Shown here piece by piece: positions 6,677 through 12,372 of a stretch of DNA of 12,372 nt. Source of the stretch: Campylobacterales bacterium (GTDB lineage: Bacteria > Campylobacterota > Campylobacteria > Campylobacterales > QNZT01); assembly GCA_015489185.1 (NCBI GenBank), contig WGAE01000042.1, forward strand, positions 1 through 12,372. Direction: 5' to 3'. Position numbers and translations under genes: made by a program. How positions within the stretch are numbered: the first letter of the stretch is position 1; every line of letters begins with the position of its first letter. The notes beneath the pieces were generated by a model. The model did no database searches. It saw only the letters and a program-made list of their open reading frames with translations, and was not told where the DNA came from.

Positions 6677-6698
6677 GTCATCATGTGTAAATCATGAC
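6677..6698 (+). promoter_or_regulatory. Imperfect inverted repeat at the ccoN transcription start
   Basis: GTCATCATG (6677-6685) and AATCATGAC (6690-6698) are inverted copies matching at seven of nine positions around a 4-nt centre. The element sits at the predicted start of the ccoN transcript, where a repressor or a small leader hairpin would act. I do not recognise the site as a known regulator consensus. Confidence 0.3.
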
Positions 6699-6724
6699 AA
6701 TTCAAAACAATTAGGAGGTTTTTA

Positions 6725-8191
6725 ATGCAATCACACAATGCATTAGAGTATGACTATACGGTTGCCAAGATGTTTGCCATCGCAGCAATTGTATTGGGTA
6801 TTGTAGGTATGACGATCGGTGTGCTTATCGCATTTCAGCTGGCATTCCCCGATCTGAACTACCTGTTGGGTGAATACGGTACATTCAGTCGTCTGAGACC
6901 GTTGCACACCGATGCGGTGGCGTTCGGATTCACACTGAGCGGTATCTGGGCTTCATGGTACTACTCCGGACAGAGAATCCTGAAAGTTTCCATGGCGGAA
7001 TCTCCGTTCCTGATGTTCATCGGTAAACTCCACTTCTGGCTTTACATTGCCGGTGTCGCTGCGGTTGTCGTATCATTGCTGATGGGTATTACGACTTCCA
7101 AAGAGTATGCGGAGTTTGAGTGGCCGATCGATGTCGCTATTGTCGTGGTATGGGTCATCTTCGGTATCAACCTGTTCGGTATGATCGGTATCAGAAGAGA
7201 GAAATACCTCTACATCTCTATGTGGTATTACATTGCTTTCTATGTGGCTGTCGCGATGCTTTACCTCTTCAACAATATGGAAGTTCCCACTTACTTCGTT
7301 GCAGGTGTAGGTAAATGGTATCACTCCGTATCGCTCTATGCGGGAACCAACGATGCATTGGTACAATGGTGGTATGGACACAATGCGGTTGCATTCGTCT
7401 TTACAACACCGATTATTGCCATGATTTACTACTTTTTGCCTAAAGAGTCCGGTCAGCCGGTATACTCTTACAAACTCTCACTGTTGGCTTTCTGGGGATT
7501 GATGTTCGTCTATCTGTGGGCAGGCGGTCACCACCTGATCTACTCCACAGTACCTGACTGGATGCAAACACTCGGTTCAACTTTCTCCGTCATTCTGATT
7601 TTGCCTTCATGGGGTTCAGCGATCAATATGCTGTTGACAATGAAAGGTGAATGGGGACAACTCCAAACCAATCCGCTGATCAAGTTCATGATTTTGGCAT
7701 CTACATTCTATATGTTCTCTACACTCGAAGGTCCGATCCAATCTATCAAATCAGTGAACGCACTGGCACACTTCACTGACTGGATTCCGGGACACGTGCA
7801 TGACGGTACACTCGGATGGGTCGGCTTCATGGTTATCGCGGCAATCTATCATATGACTCCGAGAATCGCAAAAAGAGAGATCTGGAGTAAAAAACTGATG
7901 GATGCACAATTCTGGATTCAGACAACCGGTATTGTCCTCTACTTCTCAAGCATGTGGATTGCAGGTATTACACAGGGTATGATGTGGAGAGCGACAGACG
8001 AATACGGTAACCTTGCTTACTCTTTCATCGATACGGTAACGGTATTGCACCCGTACTACACAATCAGAGCGGTCGGTGGACTCTTGTATCTGATCGGTGT
8101 ATTTATGTGGGCATTCAATATTTACAAAACATTCACAGCGGGTCGTGTGCTTGAGAGAGAACCTCAAAACGCAACACCGATGGCGTCTTAA
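6725..8191 (+). CDS. ccoN: cbb3-type cytochrome c oxidase subunit I
   Basis: The catalytic subunit (488 aa, about 12 membrane helices) of the high-affinity cbb3 oxidase, which reduces O2 to water at the heme b3-CuB centre in the inner membrane. All expected ligands are visible. H61 (RPLHTDA) and H359 bind heme b, and H357 (GHVHDG, 356-361) binds heme b3. H219 (WWYGHNAV) and H269/H270 (AGGHHLIY) bind CuB. Y263 lies six residues before H269, the place of the cross-linked tyrosine of C-family oxidases. Length is typical. The start follows a perfect AGGAGG 6 nt upstream. It heads the operon, and ccoO begins 16 nt after its stop. As the main oxidase of microaerophilic Campylobacterota it marks the host as a microaerobe or facultative respirer. 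Confidence 0.98.
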   Translation: MQSHNALEYDYTVAKMFAIAAIVLGIVGMTIGVLIAFQLAFPDLNYLLGEYGTFSRLRPLHTDAVAFGFTLSGIWASWYYSGQRILKVSMAESPFLMFIGKLHFWLYIAGVAAVVVSLLMGITTSKEYAEFEWPIDVAIVVVWVIFGINLFGMIGIRREKYLYISMWYYIAFYVAVAMLYLFNNMEVPTYFVAGVGKWYHSVSLYAGTNDALVQWWYGHNAVAFVFTTPIIAMIYYFLPKESGQPVYSYKLSLLAFWGLMFVYLWAGGHHLIYSTVPDWMQTLGSTFSVILILPSWGSAINMLLTMKGEWGQLQTNPLIKFMILASTFYMFSTLEGPIQSIKSVNALAHFTDWIPGHVHDGTLGWVGFMVIAAIYHMTPRIAKREIWSKKLMDAQFWIQTTGIVLYFSSMWIAGITQGMMWRATDEYGNLAYSFIDTVTVLHPYYTIRAVGGLLYLIGVFMWAFNIYKTFTAGRVLEREPQNATPMAS

Positions 8192-8206
8192 TAAGGAGGC
8201 TGAAAT

Positions 8207-8872
8207 ATGTTTCATTGGTTAGAAAAAAATCCTTTTCTGTTTACGGTTGTATTGTTCGTTACGGTTGCATTTGCGGGGCTGATCGAAGCACTTCCGCAAT
8301 TTGCTGAAAAATCAAGACCGCTTGTAGGGACCAAACCCTATACGATCTTGCAACTGACCGGGCGCCATGTCTATATCAAAGACTCTTGTAACGCCTGTCA
8401 CTCACAGTTGATTCGTCCTTTCAAATCTGAAACTGACAGATACGGTAAATACTCACTCAGCGGTGAGTACGCCTATGACAGACCGTTCCTGTGGGGTTCC
8501 AAAAGAACCGGTCCTGATCTGCACCGCGTCGGTAACTACCGAACAACAGACTGGCATGAAAACCACATGTGGGAACCTACTTCCGTCGTCCCGGGTTCTA
8601 TTATGCCGGCGTATAAACATATGTTCAAAAACGAAGCGGATGTAGAAACCGCATATGCGGAAGCGGTTACTGTTAAAAAAGTTTTCGGTGTTCCTTACGA
8701 CAAACCGGGTATGCCTAAACTTGGAACACTCGAAGATGCAAAAAAAGAGGCTCTGGAAGAAGCGAAAAAGATCGCTGCGCAAATGAAAAACGAAAATGTC
8801 AAAAAAATGGTTGAGGCAGGGAAAATTCCTGAAATTGTAGCGCTTATCGCTTATCTGAACAGTTTGAAATAA
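8207..8872 (+). CDS. ccoO: cbb3-type cytochrome c oxidase subunit II (monoheme cytochrome c)
   Basis: A 221-residue membrane-anchored cytochrome c that passes electrons from CcoP to CcoN. One N-terminal membrane helix (about 10-29) is followed by a periplasmic domain with a single heme c site, CNACH (C61, C64, H65), and a probable axial Met at M133 (PGSIMPAY). Residues about 174-206 form a charged Lys/Glu/Ala-rich helix (EDAKKEALEEAKK...), then a final family helix IPEIVALIAYLNSLK. Strong Shine-Dalgarno AAGGAGG ends 7 nt before the ATG. It is second in the ccoNOQP operon. No defect seen. Confidence 0.97.
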   Translation: MFHWLEKNPFLFTVVLFVTVAFAGLIEALPQFAEKSRPLVGTKPYTILQLTGRHVYIKDSCNACHSQLIRPFKSETDRYGKYSLSGEYAYDRPFLWGSKRTGPDLHRVGNYRTTDWHENHMWEPTSVVPGSIMPAYKHMFKNEADVETAYAEAVTVKKVFGVPYDKPGMPKLGTLEDAKKEALEEAKKIAAQMKNENVKKMVEAGKIPEIVALIAYLNSLK

Positions 8873-8887
8873 TGGTGGAGGAGACCA

Positions 8888-9118
8888 ATGGATATTGATA
8901 CAATTCATACCATCCAGGCGACAGCGTATGTCATCCTGACCGGTATATGTGTAGTGATGCTGTACGGATACCTTTATCATCTCTACAGCAGTGAAAAGAA
9001 AGGGCTCAGAGATTATGAGAAATACGCTAAAATCGCTGTGGATGATGAATTGGATTCAAAGCCGTTGGAAACGACCTCACCATGGGAAAAGAAAAAAAAT
9101 AAAGGAGAATCAGCATGA
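8888..9118 (+). CDS. ccoQ: cbb3-type cytochrome c oxidase small subunit CcoQ
   Basis: A 76-residue small subunit with one membrane helix (about 11-31, ATAYVILTGICVVMLYGYLY) and a charged cytoplasmic tail (RDYEKYAKIAVDDELD). CcoQ helps stabilise the oxidase complex in other bacteria and is not catalytic. Identity rests on its place between ccoO and ccoP and on the size and topology of the family (FixQ), since sequence conservation is low. Ribosome site GGAGGAG precedes the ATG, and the stop overlaps the ccoP start by 4 nt (ATGA). Confidence 0.88.
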   Translation: MDIDTIHTIQATAYVILTGICVVMLYGYLYHLYSSEKKGLRDYEKYAKIAVDDELDSKPLETTSPWEKKKNKGESA

Positions 9119-9939
9119 AGATCAATTTATCAAGTGACGTCGTCAATCAGCTGTCGCTGGTCGGTGCTGCGGCGATTATCATACTGACGGTCTATGTTGC
9201 CGGTAAGTATATCAAACAGATGAAAACCGACACCAGTACCGGTGAACTGGCGGAAGAGAACTGGGACGGTATCGGTGAATATAAAAACCCTGTTCCAACC
9301 GGATGGATCGCCAGCTTTCTGGGAACGATGATCTGGGCCCTGTGGTACTGGTTCCTTGGGTATCCGCTCAATGCTTTTTCACAAATCGGTCAATACAACG
9401 AAGAGGTGAAAGCGTACAATGCGGAATTTGAGAAAAAATGGCAAAATCCTGATCATGACACCCTGATGGCAATGGGTGAAGGTGTTTTTCTCGTACAGTG
9501 TGCACCGTGCCACGGTCTGGACGGTACAGGTATCGAAGGAAAAGCACAGGGATTCGATAAATGGGGTAGTGAAAAAGGTGTACTTGAAACCATTCAAAAA
9601 GGTTCCAAAGGACTCGGTTATCCGATGGGTGAAATGCCTGCAGGTCTGCTAAGCGGTGACGATGCAAAAGCAGTCGCAAAATATGTTGCCGGCGGTATGA
9701 AAGGTGAAAAACCTGCCGCATTCGCGACCTGTGCAAGCTGCCACGGCGAAGACGGTAAAGGTCTCGGCGGTCAGGCACCCGATATCAGTGCATACGGTAC
9801 ACCTGCATTTGTTATCGATGTACTCAACCGCGGTAAACAAGGTTTCATCGGTACAATGCCGAAATTTAACGACGGTCGTCTGACAGAAGTTCAGAAAAAG
9901 GCAGTCGCAACCTATATCTTATCACTGAGAGAAAAGTAA
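9115..9939 (+). CDS. ccoP: cbb3-type cytochrome c oxidase subunit III (diheme cytochrome c)
   Basis: A 274-residue diheme cytochrome c that accepts electrons from soluble cytochrome c or the bc1 complex and feeds CcoO. There are two N-terminal membrane helices (about 12-31 and 64-83), the second with the family-typical Trp/Tyr-rich WALWYWFLGYP. Two heme c domains follow: CAPCH (C129, C132, H133) with likely axial M174 (GEMPAG), and CASCH (C206, C209, H210) with likely axial M248 (GTMPKF). Length and domain order are typical. Its start overlaps ccoQ by 4 nt, suggesting coupled translation. Confidence 0.97.
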   Translation: MKINLSSDVVNQLSLVGAAAIIILTVYVAGKYIKQMKTDTSTGELAEENWDGIGEYKNPVPTGWIASFLGTMIWALWYWFLGYPLNAFSQIGQYNEEVKAYNAEFEKKWQNPDHDTLMAMGEGVFLVQCAPCHGLDGTGIEGKAQGFDKWGSEKGVLETIQKGSKGLGYPMGEMPAGLLSGDDAKAVAKYVAGGMKGEKPAAFATCASCHGEDGKGLGGQAPDISAYGTPAFVIDVLNRGKQGFIGTMPKFNDGRLTEVQKKAVATYILSLREK

Positions 9940-9948
9940 GGATCGGTC

Positions 9949-10191
9949 ATGGCAGAAAATACAACAAGAAGATTATGTTTTAACATCAACGGTTTGCTTG
10001 GCGGTATCATTGCGACACTTCTGTTGCTAACAATTTTGGTCATTTTAGCAACAAAAGCTGTACAAATCCAAAAAGCTAACGCGACGACTTTCTATACATT
10101 GGTAGATGAGTCTGGAATCAAAATGATCAGTAAGGACAACATCAAACACTATAAAGTTGTTCCATATGAAGAAGCAGTAGGAGCGAAATAA
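9949..10191 (+). CDS. DUF4006-family small membrane protein of the cbb3 operon
   Basis: An 80-residue protein with one central helix (about 15-35, LLGGIIATLLLLTILVILAT), a basic N-terminus (TTRR) and a 45-residue polar C-terminal part, so probably an inner-membrane protein with a periplasmic tail. I recognise it as the DUF4006 type that follows ccoP in Campylobacterota (for instance the gene after ccoP in Campylobacter jejuni). The function is not established. Position suggests a role in cbb3 oxidase assembly or stability. AAGGA lies upstream of the ATG, 9 nt after ccoP, and its stop overlaps the start of the next small gene by one base. Confidence 0.78.
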   Translation: MAENTTRRLCFNINGLLGGIIATLLLLTILVILATKAVQIQKANATTFYTLVDESGIKMISKDNIKHYKVVPYEEAVGAK

Positions 10192-10301
10192 TGGCACTAT
10201 CAGATATTCTCTTTTATGTAGTAGGTATCGGCTTGGTAGTTATGGCTGCCATCACTCTCTGGGCTGTGACAACACCCGGACATATTTTGTATGTAGGATA
10301 A
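10191..10301 (+). CDS. 36-residue single-helix membrane microprotein in the cbb3 operon
   Basis: A short reading frame of 36 codons from the ATG at 10191 to TAA at 10299-10301, not covered by usual length cut-offs. It starts MALSDILFYV, has one strongly hydrophobic segment (about 6-26) and ends TTPGHILYVG. The start overlaps the DUF4006 stop by one base (TAATG), the same coupling as porD/porA in this window. It exactly fills the space before the next gene, which begins 6 nt later. That packing, its clean transmembrane character and the in-phase coupling make a real gene likely. Size and topology recall small oxidase subunits such as CcoM of Pseudomonas cbb3 or CydX of bd oxidase, but I see no sequence match that proves homology. 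I do not recognise the family. Confidence 0.72.
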   Translation: MALSDILFYVVGIGLVVMAAITLWAVTTPGHILYVG

Positions 10302-10306
10302 CCTGA

Positions 10307-10954
10307 GTGTTTTCCTTTTTCAGCGGGAGAGCGGCACGTGTTGCCGCTCTCCTCTCACTTCTTCTGTTGATTCCCACCGCGCTTTTCTCCGACTTTATCT
10401 TTGAAGGTGATCAAATCGTCAACGATAAAACCCTTGCGAAAATTAGAGAGATCGGAGATGAACTTTCACAAAAAACGGGTGTCACTACCGTTCTGGTCAC
10501 CAAAAAACATCTGGACAAAAAAAGTTTTCTGGAGATTAAGAACAGATATTTAAAAGAGCTGAAACCACCCTATGTACTCTGGATCTTCTCCAAAACCTAT
10601 ATGGATCGCGAAGATATCGGGCTCAATCAGATGTTCAACTCCCCCGATCTAAACGATAAGTTCGACAAGGACTCGCTCTTCAGTCCGTTCCACGGAACCT
10701 TTACGAAACTGCTTGTCGTACATAAATCGAAAGTCGATCCGACCTCTGCAGCTTTTTTAAATGGCTACAGTGACCTCGCCGATATGATCGCCAAATCGTA
10801 CGGCGTTAAGCTGAAATCAAGTATCGGTAACGAGAGCCGTACTTTTATGAACTGGCTTCGCGCCTTGTTTTATCTGATGATTCTCTATTTCATCTGGCTC
10901 ATGATCAAAAAAAGATTTTTCAACAAAGGAAACATACGTGAAAAAACAGAGTAA
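10307..10954 (+). CDS. Membrane-anchored protein with TPM-like periplasmic domain
   Basis: A 215-residue protein of uncertain function. The N-terminus has an uncleaved or cleavable signal (about 9-28, ARVAALLSLLLLIPTALFS), followed by about 150 polar residues. The final membrane helix (about 183-200, WLRALFYLMILYFIWLMI) is followed by a basic tail (KKRFFNK). The segment about 36-66 (QIVNDKTLAKIREIGDELSQ then KTGVTTVLVT) resembles the start of TPM domains, where a helix with 'L...I..L..ELxxKTG' leads into a beta strand; this is a weak, by-eye match. The start is GTG at 10307, with AGGA 9 nt upstream, and no ATG fits. It overlaps the FixH gene by 17 nt. Position in the cbb3 operon suggests an envelope or oxidase-maturation role, which is inference. 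Confidence 0.7.
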   Translation: MFSFFSGRAARVAALLSLLLLIPTALFSDFIFEGDQIVNDKTLAKIREIGDELSQKTGVTTVLVTKKHLDKKSFLEIKNRYLKELKPPYVLWIFSKTYMDREDIGLNQMFNSPDLNDKFDKDSLFSPFHGTFTKLLVVHKSKVDPTSAAFLNGYSDLADMIAKSYGVKLKSSIGNESRTFMNWLRALFYLMILYFIWLMIKKRFFNKGNIREKTE

Positions 10955-11438
10955 GCTCAGCGAACTCCGGTGGCCCATCGGGATCATTCTGGCTATTTTC
11001 GGTCTTATCCTTCTTAGTATCTGGACAATCGAACAAGCCAACAAACAACCGGTCGTCATGGATGACTATTACCTCGACACATACCAAAACGTCGAGATGA
11101 ATATCAACGATATTATCGCAAAACAGCAGGCGTTCAATAAAAAATATGATGTTATCATCGCCGTAGATCAATTTGTTATCGGTAAAAACAAGCTTGCGAT
11201 TACGGTGAAAACCAAAGACGATCAGCCGGTTAACGACGCCAATATCACCGTCAAAATTACCCGCCCCGATACCGACATATATGACCAAAGACCGAAAGTG
11301 ATCTCTTCTGAAAACGGTCGTTATCAGTTTGAAGAGTTCAATATCTCCAAAATCGGGCGCTGGCAGATCATGACCAAAATCAAAACACCTGACCAACTTG
11401 TCTCCTTCAGCAAAACAGAGGTCAATGCAACACAATAA
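10938..11438 (+). CDS. FixH-family protein (probable cbb3 oxidase assembly factor)
   Basis: A 166-residue bitopic membrane protein. There is one N-terminal helix (about 12-31, WPIGIILAIFGLILLSIWTI) followed by a periplasmic beta-rich domain. The block DDYYLDTYQNVEMNIND (42-58), the strand KLAITVKTKDDQPVNDANIT and the ending GRYQFEEFN...GRWQIMTKI fit the FixH family, in which the DYY.. motif and the repeated beta strands are typical. FixH/CcoH is needed for maturation or stability of cbb3 oxidase in Rhodobacter and rhizobia. The start is GTG at 10938 with AAAGGA 7 nt upstream. It overlaps the upstream gene by 17 nt and addB by 14 nt. Position in the ccoNOQP operon agrees with this role. Confidence 0.8.
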   Translation: MKKQSKLSELRWPIGIILAIFGLILLSIWTIEQANKQPVVMDDYYLDTYQNVEMNINDIIAKQQAFNKKYDVIIAVDQFVIGKNKLAITVKTKDDQPVNDANITVKITRPDTDIYDQRPKVISSENGRYQFEEFNISKIGRWQIMTKIKTPDQLVSFSKTEVNATQ

Positions 11439-12372
11439 TCTTCTGGAGGTGTACCCCTCCTCCAGAGCAATACGTGAACGGATTTCCCGTTCACTTCATG
11501 ACAATATCCTGCTTCCCAAACTCATCACGATCGGTGAATTTGAAAAAAAAGCGCTGATAATCCCCGGACGTACATTTCCGGATGAAGATACACGCATCCT
11601 TCTCATGCAGGAGGCAAGCGACTTTGCCAACTTCAAAGCATTACAGATTGATCGTGAGTTTTTTACCTTTTTGAAAAACAGTAAATACCTCTTCTCTTTT
11701 TTCGAAGAGCTTGCCGTTGAGATGGTCGATATCTCCACACTGACACAGTTTGATACCTATGCCGATTACGATGAACATCTGCAAATTCTGCAACAGTTGC
11801 GCAAAAACTATGTTGCATTGCTGGATAAACACAACTATGTCGATAAAATCACCCTACCTGAACACTACCGTCTCAACAGACGCTATCTTAAAGCCTTTCA
11901 TCGTATCGACCTCTTTTTGGAAGGATATCTGAATCGGTTTGAGTGGCAACTCTTTGGCGAAATTGCCGGGATTACCCCGGTACATCTGCATATACACACC
12001 AATGCATTTAACCGGAAAATGATTGACATCTTTGCACAATCCGGACTGAAACTTGAAGAAAACCATAGTTATGTCATCGACTTTTCGAAAATGACAATCG
12101 TTCATGAAGCCAAAACGCCGCGACAAAAAACACGTTACGACATTCAGGCGCAAAAATCGCCGCTTGAAGAGATTGCATTTGTCAAAAAAAAGATTTTCGA
12201 TTTTATTGAAGAGGGATACAATCCCGAAGAGATTGCGGTAATACTGCCGAAACCCGCAAATGCCGAACTGCTTGATCTCTTCGACGAAGAGAATAACTTT
12301 AACTTCGCAATGGGCTTTTCTTTTACCCAAACGCCCATTTACCGATACCTGGAAAGCCTCTATCTCTACTTT
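11425..12372 (+). CDS. addB: AddB-like recombination nuclease/helicase subunit, N-terminal part, runs off right edge
   Basis: The frame is open from the ATG at 11425 to the window end (316 codons, no stop), so the gene is partial. It starts MQHNNLLEVYPSSRAIRERI, like the AddB N-terminus in Campylobacterota (FPSSRAIRE-type). Later EIAFVKKKIFDFIEEGYNPE followed by EIAVILP matches the AddB region in which such a helix precedes the EIAVVLP strand. AddAB processes double-strand ends for recombination repair. The expected C-terminal PD-(D/E)XK nuclease with its Fe-S cysteines lies outside the window. No GxGKT-type Walker A is seen in the N-terminus. The start overlaps the FixH gene by 14 nt; AGAGG is 3 nt before ATG, a short spacing. 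An alternative GTG at 11449 sits inside a hairpin. AddA should be encoded downstream or elsewhere. Confidence 0.75.
   Translation, partial: MQHNNLLEVYPSSRAIRERISRSLHDNILLPKLITIGEFEKKALIIPGRTFPDEDTRILLMQEASDFANFKALQIDREFFTFLKNSKYLFSFFEELAVEMVDISTLTQFDTYADYDEHLQILQQLRKNYVALLDKHNYVDKITLPEHYRLNRRYLKAFHRIDLFLEGYLNRFEWQLFGEIAGITPVHLHIHTNAFNRKMIDIFAQSGLKLEENHSYVIDFSKMTIVHEAKTPRQKTRYDIQAQKSPLEEIAFVKKKIFDFIEEGYNPEEIAVILPKPANAELLDLFDEENNFNFAMGFSFTQTPIYRYLESLYLYF
11442..11466 (+). promoter_or_regulatory. Hairpin at the FixH/addB junction
   Basis: TCTGGAGG (11442-11449) and CCTCCAGA (11459-11466) are perfect inverted copies, an 8-bp GC-rich stem with a 9-nt loop. It begins 4 nt after the FixH stop codon and lies within codons 6-14 of addB. 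No U-tract follows. It could reduce read-through into addB, slow early translation of addB, or protect the upstream mRNA end. The role is inferred from position. Confidence 0.45.

Noticed and set aside
8453..8980. Minus-strand open frame of 175 codons opposite ccoO and ccoQ
   Set aside because: Spans two genuine cytochrome oxidase genes on the other strand; composition (Phe, Arg, His, Cys) is that of a shadow.
10920..11435. Minus-strand open frame of 171 codons opposite the FixH gene
   Set aside because: The plus-strand frame has a signal anchor, a ribosome site and operon context; the reverse frame has a Val/Asp-Gly-rich translation without domain signs.
11854..12330. Minus-strand open frame of 158 codons near the right end
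   Set aside because: Lies inside the continuous plus-strand addB frame, which carries AddB-like sequence; the reverse frame is Phe/Lys/Cys-rich and unmotivated.
1..12372. CRISPR array, tRNA/rRNA genes, insertion sequences, phage or defence genes
   Set aside because: No regularly spaced direct repeats, no cloverleaf-type sequence, no transposase or integrase motifs and no terminal inverted repeats with target duplications were seen; nearly all DNA is accounted for by core metabolic genes.

Overview
The window looks like a chromosomal segment of a chemolithotrophic campylobacterotum (Sulfurimonas, Sulfurovum or Sulfuricurvum type). This rests on three things: a four-subunit pyruvate:ferredoxin oxidoreductase in the order gamma-delta-alpha-beta, a ccoNOQP operon followed by a DUF4006 gene, and an AddB-type gene at the end of that operon. 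Base composition is moderate, with no visible compositional break. I see no tRNA, rRNA, CRISPR array, insertion sequence or phage gene. Genus assignment is inference.

Left half (1-5860, all minus strand). Reading along transcription, the order is a family-5 peptide-type solute-binding protein (4349-5860), a HAD phosphatase overlapping it by 4 nt, then porC-porD-porA-porB (3617 down to 398). A compact GC-rich hairpin (366-385) separates porB from a 5'-partial view of a prephenate dehydratase gene that runs off the left edge. The por enzyme interconverts pyruvate and acetyl-CoA plus CO2 with ferredoxin. In autotrophic members of this phylum it can run as pyruvate synthase next to the reverse TCA cycle.

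Right half (5921-12372, all plus strand). A YfaZ-like outer-membrane beta-barrel gene stands alone, is divergent from the solute-binding protein gene, and is followed by a hairpin. A 234-bp intergenic region then carries a tandem GCAT repeat, a good -10 box and a perfect Shine-Dalgarno for ccoN. From ccoN onward, nine genes are packed with gaps of at most 15 nt or short overlaps: ccoN, ccoO, ccoQ, ccoP, a DUF4006 membrane protein, a 36-residue single-helix microprotein, a TPM-like membrane-anchored protein, a FixH-family protein, and the first 316 codons of an AddB-like recombination nuclease. The first four build the cbb3 cytochrome c oxidase. The next two small membrane proteins are candidates for accessory subunits, FixH is a known cbb3 assembly factor family, and AddB is functionally unrelated but apparently co-transcribed.

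Most of the window is ordinary core metabolism. The items most worth a second look are the 36-residue microprotein in the cbb3 operon, two genes (pheA and the solute-binding protein) whose TATAAT sits exactly 6 nt before the ATG with no Shine-Dalgarno (predicted leaderless mRNAs), and a stable hairpin at the FixH/addB junction.
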